DNA of 64,000 nucleotides from Halobacterium zhouii (GCF_021249405.1 NZ_CP089593.1:1798001-1862000); one strand, 5' to 3'; numbered from the stretch's first letter, positions 34,711-44,376 are shown. The notes: generated by a model from the letters alone, not told the origin. Numbers and translations: made by a program.

Positions 34711-35247
34711 TCAGGCACCTCCCTTCGAGGGTTTCTCGACGATGTACACGCCGTCCTGGAACACGCGCGTGTCCTTGTCGGTAACGCGCGTGAGCTGTTC
34801 GATGTCCGCGGCGGTCTGGCCGACTGCCTCCTTGCTCGGTCCGGAGAGCGTGAGCTCCTCGCCGTCCACGTCGACCTGTGTGTCGCCGCGAATCTCGGCC
34901 CGACGGGGAGCCTTCTCCCCGAGGAAGTTCTGGATGACGACTTCGTCGCCCTCCACGTCGACCTGCATCGGGAAGTGAGAGTAGTGGATCTGCATCTGGT
35001 ACTCCCATCCCTCGGTAACGCCGTGAACCATGTTCGTGACGTGACTCTCGAAGGTCCCGAGCGTCGAGGACGTCTTCGCGTCCTCGATGTCACTCTCGAC
35101 GACGATGGTGTCGTCCTCGACAGTGACGGATACGTCCGGGTACCAGAGTCGACGCGTCACGGACCCGTTCGGGCCCTCGACGGTGAGGTCGAGGTGGTCG
35201 ACCTCAGCCGTCACGTCGTCCGGAATGTCGATTGCTACTCGTGCCAT
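34711..35247 (-). CDS. rpl6: 50S ribosomal protein L6
   Basis: The protein has 178 residues with the two L6 domains: 'VEGPNGSVTRRLWYPDVSVTV' near 23-43 and a second RNA-binding part with 'ILSGPSKEAVGQTAADIEQL'-like sequence near 134-153. It lies 3 nt from L32e and 2 nt from S8. Confidence 0.97.
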   Translation of the reverse strand: MARVAIDIPDDVTAEVDHLDLTVEGPNGSVTRRLWYPDVSVTVEDDTIVVESDIEDAKTSSTLGTFESHVTNMVHGVTEGWEYQMQIHYSHFPMQVDVEGDEVVIQNFLGEKAPRRAEIRGDTQVDVDGEELTLSGPSKEAVGQTAADIEQLTRVTDKDTRVFQDGVYIVEKPSKGGA

Positions 35248-35249
35248 AG

Positions 35250-35642
35250 TTAGTACACGTACGCGATGACCTGGCCACCGACGCCCTCCTCTCGGGCGTC
35301 GTAGTGGCTCATGATGCCGTGGCTGGTGGTGACGACGAGCGTCCCGTAGTCACGGGCGGGGAGGTATCGCTTCTCCCACTGCTCGAAGTCACTCGAACCG
35401 ACCGAGTACCGCGGCTTCACGGGGCCACATTCGTTGATGGCTCCTTTTAGTTCGATCTCGAAGCGGCCGGCCTTCCCGTCGTCGACGAACTCGAAGCCGT
35501 CGATGTACCCGCGGTCGTAGAAGACCTCGAGGACGGAGCCGACCATGTTCGAGGCGGGCTCTACCGTGTGATCCAGATGTCCGACACTCTCGGCATTGTC
35601 GATGCCCGAGAGCGCGTTGGACAGGGGGTCGTTCGCTGTCAT
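35250..35642 (-). CDS. rps8: 30S ribosomal protein S8
   Basis: The protein has 130 residues from the ATG at 35642. It starts 'MTANDPLSNALSGIDNAE' and has the C-terminal 'GTLVVTTSHGIMSHYDARE' rRNA-binding loop. An upstream in-frame extension overlaps S14 and is rejected. Confidence 0.97.
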   Translation of the reverse strand: MTANDPLSNALSGIDNAESVGHLDHTVEPASNMVGSVLEVFYDRGYIDGFEFVDDGKAGRFEIELKGAINECGPVKPRYSVGSSDFEQWEKRYLPARDYGTLVVTTSHGIMSHYDAREEGVGGQVIAYVY

Positions 35643-35644
35643 TG

Positions 35645-35800
35645 TTAGCTGTACTTCTTGAAGCCCATCGGTCGAGCTATCTCGCGGAAGCACTGTCGAC
35701 AGAGCCAGATGTCGTACTTCCCGACGAGTCCCTGATTCCGACCGCACCGGCGGCACTCGTGGGACTGGCCCGTCTCCTCAGCGGCTTCTGTCTCGCTCAT
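35645..35800 (-). CDS. rps14: 30S ribosomal protein S14, zinc-binding short form
   Basis: A 51-residue protein, easy to miss because of its length. Four cysteines at 16, 19, 34 and 37 (CRRC and CRQC) make the zinc site of C+ S14 proteins; the end '[11 protein letters not shown]' is universally conserved. Its ATG overlaps the L5 stop (ATGA), so it is translated by coupling. Confidence 0.97.
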   Translation of the reverse strand: MSETEAAEETGQSHECRRCGRNQGLVGKYDIWLCRQCFREIARPMGFKKYS

Positions 35801-36327
35801 TCGTTGACCTCCACGTCGAAGTTGGATTCGAGGAACGCGATGGCGTCCTCGGGATTCAGTCGGTGATTCGAGGGGATCTGTCGACTCGCCTGGTCGCGCT
35901 TGGAGACGCGGTAGCCCGGGCGAACGAGGTTGACGGTGACGTCGAGCCCGTAGATCCCGATGTTCGGGTCGTACTCCTGGCTCGGGAAGTCCGTGTGCTC
36001 CTCGATACCGAAGCTCACGTTCCCGGTGTCGTCGAACTGTCGCGCCGACAGGTCTGCGGCCGGGAGTGCGCGCTCGAGGAAGTCCACGGCCGTGTCGTCG
36101 CGTAGCGTGACCTTCGCACCGATTGGGTCACCGTCGCGGATGCCGAACTCGGGTTCCGTCTGCGTCGCCGTCGTGCGGACGGACGTCTGGTTCGTGATCT
36201 CCTCGAGGATCGCCTCCGCGTTCTGGAGTTCGACGCCACCGCGACCGACGCCCATGTGGGCGACGACCTTCGCGATGTGGGGCTCGCGCATCTCGTGGAA
36301 CTCGGCGTCTGCCTCGCTCTCACTCAT
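35797..36327 (-). CDS. rpl5: 50S ribosomal protein L5
   Basis: The protein has 176 residues and contacts 5S rRNA. It shows '[19 protein letters not shown]' and '[20 protein letters not shown]' of archaeal L5. It overlaps S4e by 4 nt and S14 by 4 nt. Confidence 0.97.
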   Translation of the reverse strand: MSESEADAEFHEMREPHIAKVVAHMGVGRGGVELQNAEAILEEITNQTSVRTTATQTEPEFGIRDGDPIGAKVTLRDDTAVDFLERALPAADLSARQFDDTGNVSFGIEEHTDFPSQEYDPNIGIYGLDVTVNLVRPGYRVSKRDQASRQIPSNHRLNPEDAIAFLESNFDVEVNE

Positions 36328-37070
36328 TCCTCGTCACCTCCGTCAGACTCCGTCTGACGGGATTCGGACTCGTCGCCCTCGTCGCCGACGAAGTTCTCGT
36401 CGATGACGACGACGTAATCCTCGACGGTCTCGAAGGACGCGTCCTCGCCGCTCACGCTGACAGTGTTGTCGGCGCTACCGGGCTGAACGCTGATGTCGTC
36501 GACGGTGCCGATGTGGCCGGCGTGCTGGCCGGCGACGGCGGTGACGAGCGCGCCCTCCTCGTACTCGAAGTGGGCGACGACGTCGTTCGACTCGTTGTCG
36601 ACGACGATGGAGTCACCACCGCTGTACTCGTCGTCCTCGACGATGAGGTTCGAGCCGTCGTGCAGATTCAACTGCGTGCGACCGCCGTCGACGAGTGTCT
36701 TGTCGGCGACCTTGCTAAGCTTGCTGTCTGCCGCGTCCGCGTCGATCGGCGTGAGTCCGAGGCGGCCGCCCTCGTCCGGGAAGACCCGGTAGTACTCGTC
36801 GCGTTCGGGGAACGTCAGGATGTCGAACATCCCGATTGGGCGATTGATGTCGCCGACGTTGTCGCCGTTGACGAGCACGCCCTGCGTGTTGACGGCGTAC
36901 TTCGCCTCCTTCGAGTTGTCGACGTAGCCCAGGACGTCCCGGAGCACGACGACGAGCGGAACGCCCGACTCGCCGTGCGGACCGGCCCCGGCCTTCGCGG
37001 TGAACGTCTCCGTCTTCCGCTCGACAGGCCAGGACTTCGGAACCGAAAGTCGCTTCTGGTGTTTCGTCAT
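36324..37070 (-). CDS. rps4e: 30S ribosomal protein S4e
   Basis: The protein has 248 residues: N-terminal '[19 protein letters not shown]', an S4-like RNA-binding core and a KOW domain ('[20 protein letters not shown]'). The last ~20 codons contain a perfect 9-bp DNA hairpin and encode a polar acidic tail ([12 protein letters not shown]). It overlaps L24 and L5 by 4 nt each. Confidence 0.97.
   Translation of the reverse strand: MTKHQKRLSVPKSWPVERKTETFTAKAGAGPHGESGVPLVVVLRDVLGYVDNSKEAKYAVNTQGVLVNGDNVGDINRPIGMFDILTFPERDEYYRVFPDEGGRLGLTPIDADAADSKLSKVADKTLVDGGRTQLNLHDGSNLIVEDDEYSGGDSIVVDNESNDVVAHFEYEEGALVTAVAGQHAGHIGTVDDISVQPGSADNTVSVSGEDASFETVEDYVVVIDENFVGDEGDESESRQTESDGGDEE
36340..36360. repeat. 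Triloop hairpin at the end of rps4e
   Basis: CCGTCAGAC-TCC-GTCTGACGG: perfect 9-bp stem and 3-nt loop lying inside codons for the S4e tail. It resembles the triloop hairpins in intergenic element A and in the lipoprotein gene. Confidence 0.65.
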
Positions 37071-37423
37071 TCGTTCTCACCTTCCAGTCGGTCGGCGCGC
37101 ACGTCGTCCTCGAGGTCGAGGTCGGTGACGCGGAGGTTGCTCGCATCGACCGCGCGCTGGACCTCCTCGCCATCCGCCTTCTCGACGGTGACGTCCTCGA
37201 CGAACACCGACTCGCTGCGGAGGTCGACGCGGGCGACCTCGGCTTCCGTGCCGGCGTCGTCCCCGCGCATGACCTCGACGGTGTCGCCAGTGTTGACGCG
37301 AACGCGGCGCTGCCCGTACTCCTCTCGGAGATCCTCGGACAGGTGCGCTCGCACCTCGGCGTGTCGCTCGTGGAGCGACGCGTTCGCCGAATCGTTTCGC
37401 TGTTTGCGTGGTTGCTCGCTCAT
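37067..37423 (-). CDS. rpl24: 50S ribosomal protein L24
   Basis: The protein has 118 residues. KOW-type motif '[18 protein letters not shown]' and the N-terminal '[20 protein letters not shown]' are typical of archaeal L24 (eukaryotic L26 type). It assists early 50S assembly. It overlaps S4e by 4 nt and follows L14 after 3 nt. Confidence 0.97.
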   Translation of the reverse strand: MSEQPRKQRNDSANASLHERHAEVRAHLSEDLREEYGQRRVRVNTGDTVEVMRGDDAGTEAEVARVDLRSESVFVEDVTVEKADGEEVQRAVDASNLRVTDLDLEDDVRADRLEGENE

Positions 37424-37426
37424 TGT

Positions 37427-37825
37427 CTATACGATCATCGTCGCCGTGCTGGCGATCGTTCCGTATCGTTCCGCCACTTCGCGCGAAATCGGGCCCTTGA
37501 TCTCGGTCCCGCGAGGCTCGCCGAGGTCGTCGATGATGACCGCGGCGTTGTCCTCGAACTTCACGCGCGTGCCGTCCGGCCGTCGGATCGCTTTCCGCTG
37601 GCGGACGACGACAGCCTCGAGCACCTGACGGCGCATCTCCGGCGTGCCTTTCGTCACCGAAACGGTGACGGTGTCGCCCAGCCCGGCCTTCGGGTGGCGG
37701 TTCTTCGTTCCTTGATACCCTGACACGCTCACGATTTTGAGTTCGCGCGCGCCCGTGTTGTCCGCACACGTGACGAGCGAACCCTTCGCAAGTCCCTGCG
37801 TGACGTCGGCCTTGATGGCCTCCAT
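37427..37825 (-). CDS. rpl14: 50S ribosomal protein L14
   Basis: The protein has 132 residues. '[21 protein letters not shown]' and '[20 protein letters not shown]' are the conserved L14 segments. Start overlaps the S17 stop by one base. Confidence 0.98.
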   Translation of the reverse strand: MEAIKADVTQGLAKGSLVTCADNTGARELKIVSVSGYQGTKNRHPKAGLGDTVTVSVTKGTPEMRRQVLEAVVVRQRKAIRRPDGTRVKFEDNAAVIIDDLGEPRGTEIKGPISREVAERYGTIASTATMIV

Positions 37826-38154
37826 CAGGCGTCACCTCGGTCGGTGATCTCGACCAGTGCGTGGGACTTGGTCTTCGAGAGCGGTCGGGTCTCTGCGATG
37901 CGAACCGTGTCGCCTTCCGATACGTCGAAGCACTCCGGCGCGTGGGCCGGCACTCGGGACCGCCGTTTCATGTAGCGGTCGTACTTCGGCACGAATACGT
38001 CGTATTCGCGCTCGACGACGACGGTTTTGTCCATTGCTGTAGAGGCCACTTCACCCTCGATGAGCTGTCCGCGCACGGAGAGTTCCCCGTGGAACGGACA
38101 GTCATCGTCGGAGCAGGTGTCCTCCGGTTCTGTTACGTTCAGTCCTAGCGCCAT
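37825..38154 (-). CDS. rps17: 30S ribosomal protein S17
   Basis: The protein has 109 residues with '[19 protein letters not shown]' and '[21 protein letters not shown]'. Two extra cysteines in the N-terminal '[12 protein letters not shown]' are seen in archaeal S17. It overlaps the end of rnp1 by 10 nt. Confidence 0.97.
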   Translation of the reverse strand: MALGLNVTEPEDTCSDDDCPFHGELSVRGQLIEGEVASTAMDKTVVVEREYDVFVPKYDRYMKRRSRVPAHAPECFDVSEGDTVRIAETRPLSKTKSHALVEITDRGDA

Positions 38155-38510
38155 TTCGAATCAACTCCTTGTTCGGAGCGAAAAGCGGGTCGTGAGAGCA
38201 GTTTCGTTCCATCCACCGTAACGTAGGCCGCGTCGTAGCCGGCAGTATGACTCTCGTCACTGACCGGTTCCGACGCGGTCCCGGCCGCCTTGGGGGCGAC
38301 CGCGGATTCATCTGTGAGCCGAAACTCGAAGGTGGTCCCCCGCTTGGGAACCTGCGTGACGCCCGAATCATCGCTTACAGCGAGCATCTGCATCGTCTCG
38401 CTGACGACACGCCCGGCTGTGCCGACCCGCGAGGGGTCGGTGGACTCGACGACCCGCGCGTGCAGGCCGTTGAGTTCGTGCCGGGTCAGTGTCTCGGGCG
38501 TCAGTGGCAT
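38145..38510 (-). CDS. rnp1: Ribonuclease P protein component 1 (Rpp29/Pop4 family)
   Basis: The protein has 121 residues from the ATG at 38510. It is an Sm-like protein subunit of archaeal RNase P, needed for 5' tRNA maturation. The 'LNGLHARVVESTDPSRVGTAGRVVSETMQMLAV' stretch (residues 14-46; conserved RV..S..VG..G.VV.ET) is diagnostic. A long polar insertion separates it from the final strands. Its place between L29 and S17 is the standard archaeal order. Confidence 0.94.
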   Translation of the reverse strand: MPLTPETLTRHELNGLHARVVESTDPSRVGTAGRVVSETMQMLAVSDDSGVTQVPKRGTTFEFRLTDESAVAPKAAGTASEPVSDESHTAGYDAAYVTVDGTKLLSRPAFRSEQGVDSKWR

Positions 38511-38512
38511 CG

Positions 38513-38770
38513 TTATTCCTCCGTCTCGCTCTCGGTGTCGTCGTCTTCGGAACCGTCCGCGGACGACTCGACGTCGCCCTCCTCGCGCTGGATCGTCTTG
38601 ATGCGCGCGATGGTCTTCCGCAGTTCGCCGATGCGGCCCGGGTTCTCGGGCGCGCCACCGGCGGCCTTCACGGCCTTCTCGTTGAGGAGTTCCGTCTCGA
38701 GGTCCTCGAGTTCCGCCTCTCGCTCCGGCGGCGTCATGTCGCGGATCTCCTGGGTGTAGAGGATCGCCAT
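38513..38770 (-). CDS. rpl29: 50S ribosomal protein L29
   Basis: The protein has 85 residues. '[20 protein letters not shown]' and '[19 protein letters not shown]' are typical L29 helices. The last 17 residues are an acidic Glu/Asp/Ser/Thr tail beyond the normal end. The start overlaps the S3 stop by one base. Confidence 0.96.
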   Translation of the reverse strand: MAILYTQEIRDMTPPEREAELEDLETELLNEKAVKAAGGAPENPGRIGELRKTIARIKTIQREEGDVESSADGSEDDDTESETEE

Positions 38771-39807
38771 TATTCCTCACCCTCCTCGGAGTCGTCGGCG
38801 GTCTCCTCGGTGTCCTCGGACTCCGCGTCCGAAGACTCCTCGGCGTCCGCGTCGGACTCGTCTTCCTCCATCTCGTCGATGAGGTCTTCGGCCTCGGCTT
38901 CCGCGTCGGCGTCGACGTCCTCGAACTCCTCGTCGACGTCTTCTTCGAGTTCGTCGAGGGCTTCCTCGACGTCCTCTTCCTCCTCGGTCTCGGGGGGCGA
39001 CGTCTCGCTTGCGCCCTCCTCTTCGACGACCTCCTCTTCGACGATCTCCTCGGACGCGACGTCAGCCGCCTCTGCAGCAGTGTCGGCCTCGTCCTCGGGT
39101 TCGCCCTCGGCCTCGCCGGCCGGGTCGCTGTCGGTCTCGCCCTCGAGGAGTTGCTCGACGCCTTCCTCGGCGTCGAGGTCCTCCTCGTCCACGACGAGGT
39201 CGCCGATCTCGGCGTCCTCCTCGATCTCGAAGTCGTCGGGGAGGTTCGCGCCCGGCGGGATGATCTTCACGTCCACGCCGATGGTGCCGAGTTTCATCAC
39301 TGCGACACCCTGGCCGTGGTCGACGATCTCCGCCGCAGGCTCGCCGTTGTGCTTGATGTAGCCGCGGTTGAACTTCTCAACGCGGCCGCGGTTGCCGGTG
39401 ACCTTCCCGCTCAGGACGATCTCGGCGCCCAGCGCGCCGGCCTCCATGATGCGGTCGATGGTCGTGTGACCGGCCTTCCGGAAGTACCAGCCGCGCTCGA
39501 GGGCGTTCGCCAGGCGGTCCGCGACGATCTGTGCGTTCAGGTCGGGTTCGTCGACCTCCTGCACGTCGATCTGCGGGTCCTCCAGGTCGAATCGCTCCTC
39601 GAGCTGGGTCGTGATCTTCCGGATGTTCTTCCCGCCCTTGCCGATGACCATCCCGGGCTTCTCGGCCTTCAGGACGATCTGGATGCCCATCGGGGTCGGG
39701 GCGAGTTCCATGCCACCGTAGCCGGCGCGAGCCAGCTCGTCGGCGAAGAACTCGTCGATCTGGGAGCGCCGAAGACCCTGCTCGATGAACTCCATCTCGT
39801 CGGCCAT
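38770..39807 (-). CDS. rps3: 30S ribosomal protein S3 with long acidic C-terminal tail
   Basis: The protein has 345 residues from the ATG at 39807. KH domain with GKGG at 56-59, then the S3 C-terminal domain ending with '[19 protein letters not shown]'. The remaining ~140 residues are almost only Glu, Asp, Ala, Ser and Val. Such tails are known in haloarchaeal S3 but this is long. The ATG overlaps the L22 stop (TGATG). Confidence 0.96.
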   Translation of the reverse strand: MADEMEFIEQGLRRSQIDEFFADELARAGYGGMELAPTPMGIQIVLKAEKPGMVIGKGGKNIRKITTQLEERFDLEDPQIDVQEVDEPDLNAQIVADRLANALERGWYFRKAGHTTIDRIMEAGALGAEIVLSGKVTGNRGRVEKFNRGYIKHNGEPAAEIVDHGQGVAVMKLGTIGVDVKIIPPGANLPDDFEIEEDAEIGDLVVDEEDLDAEEGVEQLLEGETDSDPAGEAEGEPEDEADTAAEAADVASEEIVEEEVVEEEGASETSPPETEEEEDVEEALDELEEDVDEEFEDVDADAEAEAEDLIDEMEEDESDADAEESSDAESEDTEETADDSEEGEE

Positions 39808-40283
39808 CAGGCGCTCACCTCCTCTGCGTCGGGTTCGGTGACGACGAGTTCGACGTCCACTTCGGGGGTGTTCCACGGGTCCGCCTTCCCCATCGCGCGG
39901 GGTTTGCGGCCCTGGGACTCGCCCACCTTGTGGGGTGCGACGTGGTCGATGACCATCTGGTCGCTCTCGAAGCCCTGCTGCTCGGCGTTACTCGACACGT
40001 TGTCGAGGAGCTTCAGGAAGTCCTTCGAGGCCTTGTTCGGGTAGCGGCCCGCGTCCCATCCCTCGATGTCGCTTCGGTGACCGACACCGCTGTTGTGCTG
40101 CTTGAACGGGACGGACTGCTCCTCGTTCACGACGGCCTCGAGGTACTCTCGAGCGTCCGTGACCGTCTTGCCCTTGATCTCTCGGGCGATGGCCTTGCTG
40201 TGCTTCAAGCTGATGGGTCGCTCCCGGAGCATCCCTTTCGCGGATGTGTCGGGGTCGACGTCCACGCTGTAGCTGATTCCCAT
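39807..40283 (-). CDS. rpl22: 50S ribosomal protein L22
   Basis: The protein has 158 residues. 'DPDTSAKGMLRERPISLKHS' and 'VPFKQHNSGVGHRSDIEGWD' are characteristic of archaeal L22 (eukaryotic L17). The long beta-hairpin that lines the exit tunnel is the latter half. It follows S19 by 2 nt. Confidence 0.97.
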   Translation of the reverse strand: MGISYSVDVDPDTSAKGMLRERPISLKHSKAIAREIKGKTVTDAREYLEAVVNEEQSVPFKQHNSGVGHRSDIEGWDAGRYPNKASKDFLKLLDNVSSNAEQQGFESDQMVIDHVAPHKVGESQGRKPRAMGKADPWNTPEVDVELVVTEPDAEEVSA

Positions 40284-40285
40284 GG

Positions 40286-40708
40286 TTATTTGAGCGGCAC
40301 GAACTTCGAGGAGCGGGTCGCGCCGATGCCCGCCTGCCCGTGTTCGACCGACGACCGGGTGAGCTGGAACTCGCCGAGGTAGTGCCCGATCATCTCGGGC
40401 TGAACCTCGACGCGCTCGAACTCCTGGCCGGAGTACACCGCGAACGTCAGCCCGACGAACGACGGGAGCACCGGCATGTCGCGCAGGTGCGTCCGGATCG
40501 GGTTGTTCGCCGTCTCCTCGGGCTCTGCCTCGCGGGCCTCCTCGAGTACCTTCTGGTGCTCGTCGGAGAGACCACGGGTGATAGTTCGCCGCGCGCGTGC
40601 GGGCAGCAGTTCTGCGACTTCCTCCAGGCTCATGTCCTGGAGTTCGTCGAGTTCGTGACCGCGGTAGGTGAACTCACCTTCGCGGCCGGTTCGGTATTCC
40701 GTGCTCAT
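40286..40708 (-). CDS. rps19: 30S ribosomal protein S19
   Basis: The protein has 140 residues. '[20 protein letters not shown]' and '[20 protein letters not shown]' are conserved in archaeal S19 (S15 of eukaryotes). It lies 3 nt downstream of L2. Confidence 0.97.
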   Translation of the reverse strand: MSTEYRTGREGEFTYRGHELDELQDMSLEEVAELLPARARRTITRGLSDEHQKVLEEAREAEPEETANNPIRTHLRDMPVLPSFVGLTFAVYSGQEFERVEVQPEMIGHYLGEFQLTRSSVEHGQAGIGATRSSKFVPLK

Positions 40709-40711
40709 GGT

Positions 40712-41431
40712 TCAGTTCCCTCCGCGGCCGGTGCGGCGTGAGCCGATGTCACCGACCTTGCGTCCGGGCGGCGCGTTCTTCGAAACGCTCTTCGGCCGAC
40801 CGGGGTGCTGGCGGCCACCGCCACCGAACGGGTGGTCGACGGCGTTCATCGCCACACCACGGACGCGCGGCCACTTCGTGCCACGCGCCTTCATCTTGTG
40901 GTACTTCGAGCCCGCCTTCACGAACGGCTTCTCCGTGCGGCCACCGCCGGCGACCACGCCGATGGTGGCGCGGCAGTCCGGCGAGAGGCGTTTGACTTCG
41001 CCGCTCGGAAGCTGAACGACGGCGGCGTCTCGCTCGTGCGTGATGAGGTCGGCGTTGACCCCGGACGCGCGAGCGAACTTGCCACCGTCACCGGGCTGGC
41101 TCTCCACGTTACACACCGGGACACCCTCCGGAACCTCGGCGAGCGGCAGGGTGTTGCCCTGCTCGATGCTCGCCGAGATGCCGACCTCGAGGGTGTCGCC
41201 GACGCCGACGCCCTCGCTCGCGAGGACGAGACGCTGGTCGTCGTCCTCGAACTGGACGCGAGCGACGGGCGCGCTGCGTGCGGGGTCGTGTTCGACGTCG
41301 ATGACCTCGCCCGCGAGCACCTCCTCGTCCTCGGTGTGCTTGTGCGACAGTTCTGCTTTGTATCGGTGCGACGGTGCGCGGAACGTCGAGGTACCGCGAC
41401 CACGTCGCTGACCCTGGATTCGTCGTCCCAT
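40712..41431 (-). CDS. rpl2: 50S ribosomal protein L2
   Basis: The protein has 239 residues. The peptidyl-transferase-adjacent 'GGGRQHPGRPKSVSKNAPPG' contains the conserved His (about residue 209). N-terminal 'RRIQGQRRGRGTSTFRAPSH' is rRNA-binding. It lies 2 nt from L23. Confidence 0.98.
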   Translation of the reverse strand: MGRRIQGQRRGRGTSTFRAPSHRYKAELSHKHTEDEEVLAGEVIDVEHDPARSAPVARVQFEDDDQRLVLASEGVGVGDTLEVGISASIEQGNTLPLAEVPEGVPVCNVESQPGDGGKFARASGVNADLITHERDAAVVQLPSGEVKRLSPDCRATIGVVAGGGRTEKPFVKAGSKYHKMKARGTKWPRVRGVAMNAVDHPFGGGGRQHPGRPKSVSKNAPPGRKVGDIGSRRTGRGGN

Positions 41432-41433
41432 AT

Positions 41434-41688
41434 TCAGAACACCCCGATGCGGGAGGCGACGTCCTGCGCGTCGTCCTCCTCGGACAGCGTGACCGTGGCC
41501 TTCTTCTCGGCCTGCGGCGTCACCTGCGTGTTCACGTTGGTGATGGTCACGTCGTACTGGTTCTCGATCTCCTCACGAATCTCGGGCTTCGCGGCGTCGA
41601 GACTGACGATGAACTGGAGCTTGTTGTCGAAGTCCATCTCGTCCATCGCCTTCTCGGTGACGAGGGGGTAGTCGATGATATCGCTCAT
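41434..41688 (-). CDS. rpl23: 50S ribosomal protein L23
   Basis: The protein has 84 residues, short archaeal form. 'YPLVTEKAMDEMDFDNKLQF' and 'NVNTQVTPQAEKKATVTLS' are conserved. It lies at the tunnel exit and docks SRP and other nascent-chain factors. It overlaps L4 by 4 nt. Confidence 0.97.
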   Translation of the reverse strand: MSDIIDYPLVTEKAMDEMDFDNKLQFIVSLDAAKPEIREEIENQYDVTITNVNTQVTPQAEKKATVTLSEEDDAQDVASRIGVF

Positions 41689-42437
41689 CGGTCTGCCACC
41701 TCCTCGACCGCGCTCTCGGTCCAGAGCGTGAGTCGGCCGGGCTCCGTGCCCGGCGCGAGGTCCTCTGCGTTCACTTCCCGACCCGTGGCCACGTCGACGC
41801 CCGCGAGGTTGCGGGCGGCCTTCGACGGACCGTTCTCGCTGGACGTGACGACGAGGACCGAGGACGGGCGCTGGTACTTGCGCCCACGAAGTGTCCCCTG
41901 TCCGGCGCGGACGTTCTTACCGTCGTCTGCGCGCTGGATGTCGTCGAAGACGCCGAGCGCGTCGAGTGCGTCGGCGGCCTCCTGGGTCTTCACGAGGTCC
42001 TCGAACTCGTCGCTCACGACGAGCGGGAGTTCGGTGTCGTCCTCGAAGCGGTGGCCGCGCTCGGCCACGAGGTCGCTGTCCGTCGTCGCCCCGATGGCGC
42101 TGCGGACGGCGGCCTTCCGCTCCTTGTCGTTGAGGTCGAGCGTCGGATCTTCCTCGGCTTTCGGCGGGTGCGCCTTCCGACCGCCGACGGTGTGGGGCAC
42201 GCGCGCGCCACGACCGTTGGTGCGTGGCGTGTGCGACATGCCGCGGCCGCTACCGTGCGACTCGGCGGAGGTGCGCAGGCCCGCGTACTCGTCGGAGCCG
42301 TGCTGCTGTTTTCGGTTGGCCTGAGCGGCGAGGACGGCACGCTTGATGAGGTCCGGCCGGAACGGTTCGGTGAACGCGTCCGGCAGGTCCAGCGTGCCAG
42401 CGTCGTCGCCGTCGAGGCCGCGTACGGTTGCCTGCAT
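41685..42437 (-). CDS. rpl4: 50S ribosomal protein L4 (L1e type)
   Basis: The protein has 250 residues. 'LPDAFTEPFRPDLIKRAVLA' and the Gly-rich loop with 'GRGMSHTPRTNGRGARVPHT' are archaeal L4 signatures. It follows L3 by 3 nt and overlaps L23 by 4 nt. Confidence 0.97.
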   Translation of the reverse strand: MQATVRGLDGDDAGTLDLPDAFTEPFRPDLIKRAVLAAQANRKQQHGSDEYAGLRTSAESHGSGRGMSHTPRTNGRGARVPHTVGGRKAHPPKAEEDPTLDLNDKERKAAVRSAIGATTDSDLVAERGHRFEDDTELPLVVSDEFEDLVKTQEAADALDALGVFDDIQRADDGKNVRAGQGTLRGRKYQRPSSVLVVTSSENGPSKAARNLAGVDVATGREVNAEDLAPGTEPGRLTLWTESAVEEVADR

Positions 42438-42440
42438 AGG

Positions 42441-43448
42441 TTATCCCTGGTTAGATTCTGTGCTGACGAAGCGCACCTCTGGGTCGAGGCGCGGCGATTC
42501 GTTCGGTCGGACGGCCGGACGGAAGCGCACGAGGCGCTGGTCCGGGCCGGGCACCGAGCCCTTCACGAGCGTGTACGGGCCGTCGACTTCGCCGTAGTTC
42601 GGGAAGCCACCGTCCGCGTTCACGTCCTCGCCCTCACCGAAGTCGATGAGGCGCTTGTTGAGCTCCGTGCGCTGGTGGTAGCCAGTCTGCCCCAGCTGGG
42701 GGACCGTCGAGCGCACGCGGCTCGGGTTCCACGGACCGAGGTTGCCGATGCGGCGCCGCCAGCCCTGGCGAGCGTGCTTGCCTTTCCGCTTTTGCACGCC
42801 CCAGCGCTTGACGGGCCCCTGGGTCCCTTTGCCCGTGGTGACGCCCGCGACGTCGGTGAACTCGCCCGCGCGGAACACGTCGCCGAAGTCGTGTGCACCG
42901 CCCTCGTCGATGAGGTCGAGTGCGAATTCGGCGCGGTCGTCGAGCGAGCCGCCGCCGACGCGCGTCTCCATGATGTCTGGTTTCTTCTTCGGGACGCTCT
43001 TGACCTCGCCGGGCACCGTGTGCGTGATGACACGGATGTCGGCGACGTCGTTCTCGTCGAGCGCCGCGGTCAGTTCGTCTGCGTCGCCGCCCTCTTCGGG
43101 GACGGACAGCGCGCGGTCGAGATCCTCGTGGACGTCGTCGGCCCACACCTCGGTGAGCGGCTTCTTGCCGTACGGCGTGTCCTCGTAGACACGCACGGCT
43201 GCCGCTCGCATCGGAGGCGTTTCCACGACGGTGACTGGCACGGACGTTTCCATGCCCTCCGTCGGGGAGTTGGCCTTGTCGTCGACGAGGACGACGTGGG
43301 TCATCCCGGCCTTGTAGCCGGCGAAGCCCTGAAGACCAACCTGGCCGTCGTCTGCGGGCCACGAGTTGAAGCGCGGCACTTCACTCTCCGCGCGCTTGCG
43401 GGGACTGAACCCCATCGAGCCTTTTCGTGGTCGGTTTGGCTGTGGCAT
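42441..43448 (-). CDS. rpl3: 50S ribosomal protein L3
   Basis: The protein has 335 residues. 'PRKGSMGFSPRKRAESEVPR' starts the protein and 'TTGKGTQGPVKRWGVQKRKG' is the internal loop that approaches the peptidyl-transferase centre. It is the first ribosomal gene of the cluster, 4 nt after the SPOUT gene. Confidence 0.98.
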   Translation of the reverse strand: MPQPNRPRKGSMGFSPRKRAESEVPRFNSWPADDGQVGLQGFAGYKAGMTHVVLVDDKANSPTEGMETSVPVTVVETPPMRAAAVRVYEDTPYGKKPLTEVWADDVHEDLDRALSVPEEGGDADELTAALDENDVADIRVITHTVPGEVKSVPKKKPDIMETRVGGGSLDDRAEFALDLIDEGGAHDFGDVFRAGEFTDVAGVTTGKGTQGPVKRWGVQKRKGKHARQGWRRRIGNLGPWNPSRVRSTVPQLGQTGYHQRTELNKRLIDFGEGEDVNADGGFPNYGEVDGPYTLVKGSVPGPDQRLVRFRPAVRPNESPRLDPEVRFVSTESNQG

Positions 43449-43452
43449 CGTA

Positions 43453-44322
43453 TCACTCCGTGAGCGTTAGGCAGCCGAGGGAGGCGAACATCGCTTCCTC
43501 GGTTCGCACGACCTCGCTGCCTTGCGACGGGATGGTGTTGAGCCAGGCGTCGAACCCCGTGGGAGCGTCGGAAGTGGTGGCGACGTTCTCGCTGACCGCC
43601 TCGGGTTCGGAGCCGATGTCGTCCGGCTCCAGCCCCAGGATGGGCGGTAAGCCCCGTCCTGGCGCCCCGAAGGCGACGGTCAGTCCGTCCCGGTTCGTGC
43701 GTTCGACGTACCCCTCTAGCGAGGCCACGGAAAGTGGCTCGCCGTGCCGAGAGGTGGCGATGCGAACGCCCGCGTCGGGGCGGTCGAGAGCGTCACCGAG
43801 GTCCATGCGGTCGACCGAGAACCCCGGAAGGGGTTCGTCGACGATCTTCGCACGAACCGGTCGTCGCGAAGAGACCCTGATGGTCACGCGCTCCCCCTCC
43901 ACGAGCTCCCGATTGGGAGGTGAGTGGAGGGAGATCGGGTGTTGCATTCCGCAATTGACCCGAACGCGCCCTTCAGATCCGACCTGGGTCACGATTCCCT
44001 GTCGTATCGACCCAGACCCGCTCGAGTCTGAGCCGGTCCATGACGAGAGGCGGAGCGGCGGCAGGACACCGGCGTACTCCAGTTCGTCGCGGGTGTCGAA
44101 TGCCTCCTTTCGGAGGTAGGGTGGCGTCGCGGCGTACCGCAACACCGTTTCGACGAACCCGCCGCCCCACTTCCGCTCGCCGTCTTCGTCGGGGAAGACG
44201 ACGAGGCGGTCTGCCCGGAACACCGCCGCCGCGCGGGCGACGTAACCGAGTTTGCGGGTCGCCTCCCGCTTGTCCTCGGCTTCCCGGACGAGGGACGACG
44301 GCACGAGTACGCTGAGTGTCAT
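43453..44322 (-). CDS. SPOUT-superfamily putative RNA methyltransferase
   Basis: The protein has 289 residues from the ATG at 44322. It matches the archaeal family (COG2106) usually placed just before L3. The SPOUT core starts 'LSVLVPSSLVREAEDKREAT' and returns at 'TVAFGAPGRGLPPIL', with an OB-like insertion in the middle ('QGIVTQVGSEGRVRVNCGMQ'). Relatives methylate rRNA uridine; the target here is not known. It heads the ribosomal operon, so it is probably co-expressed with ribosome assembly. Confidence 0.88.
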   Translation of the reverse strand: MTLSVLVPSSLVREAEDKREATRKLGYVARAAAVFRADRLVVFPDEDGERKWGGGFVETVLRYAATPPYLRKEAFDTRDELEYAGVLPPLRLSSWTGSDSSGSGSIRQGIVTQVGSEGRVRVNCGMQHPISLHSPPNRELVEGERVTIRVSSRRPVRAKIVDEPLPGFSVDRMDLGDALDRPDAGVRIATSRHGEPLSVASLEGYVERTNRDGLTVAFGAPGRGLPPILGLEPDDIGSEPEAVSENVATTSDAPTGFDAWLNTIPSQGSEVVRTEEAMFASLGCLTLTE

Positions 44323-44376
44323 GCCGGGTCGCGTCCGTGTCTCGTCACGAGACTGTAGGCTACCTACCAAAGCCTT

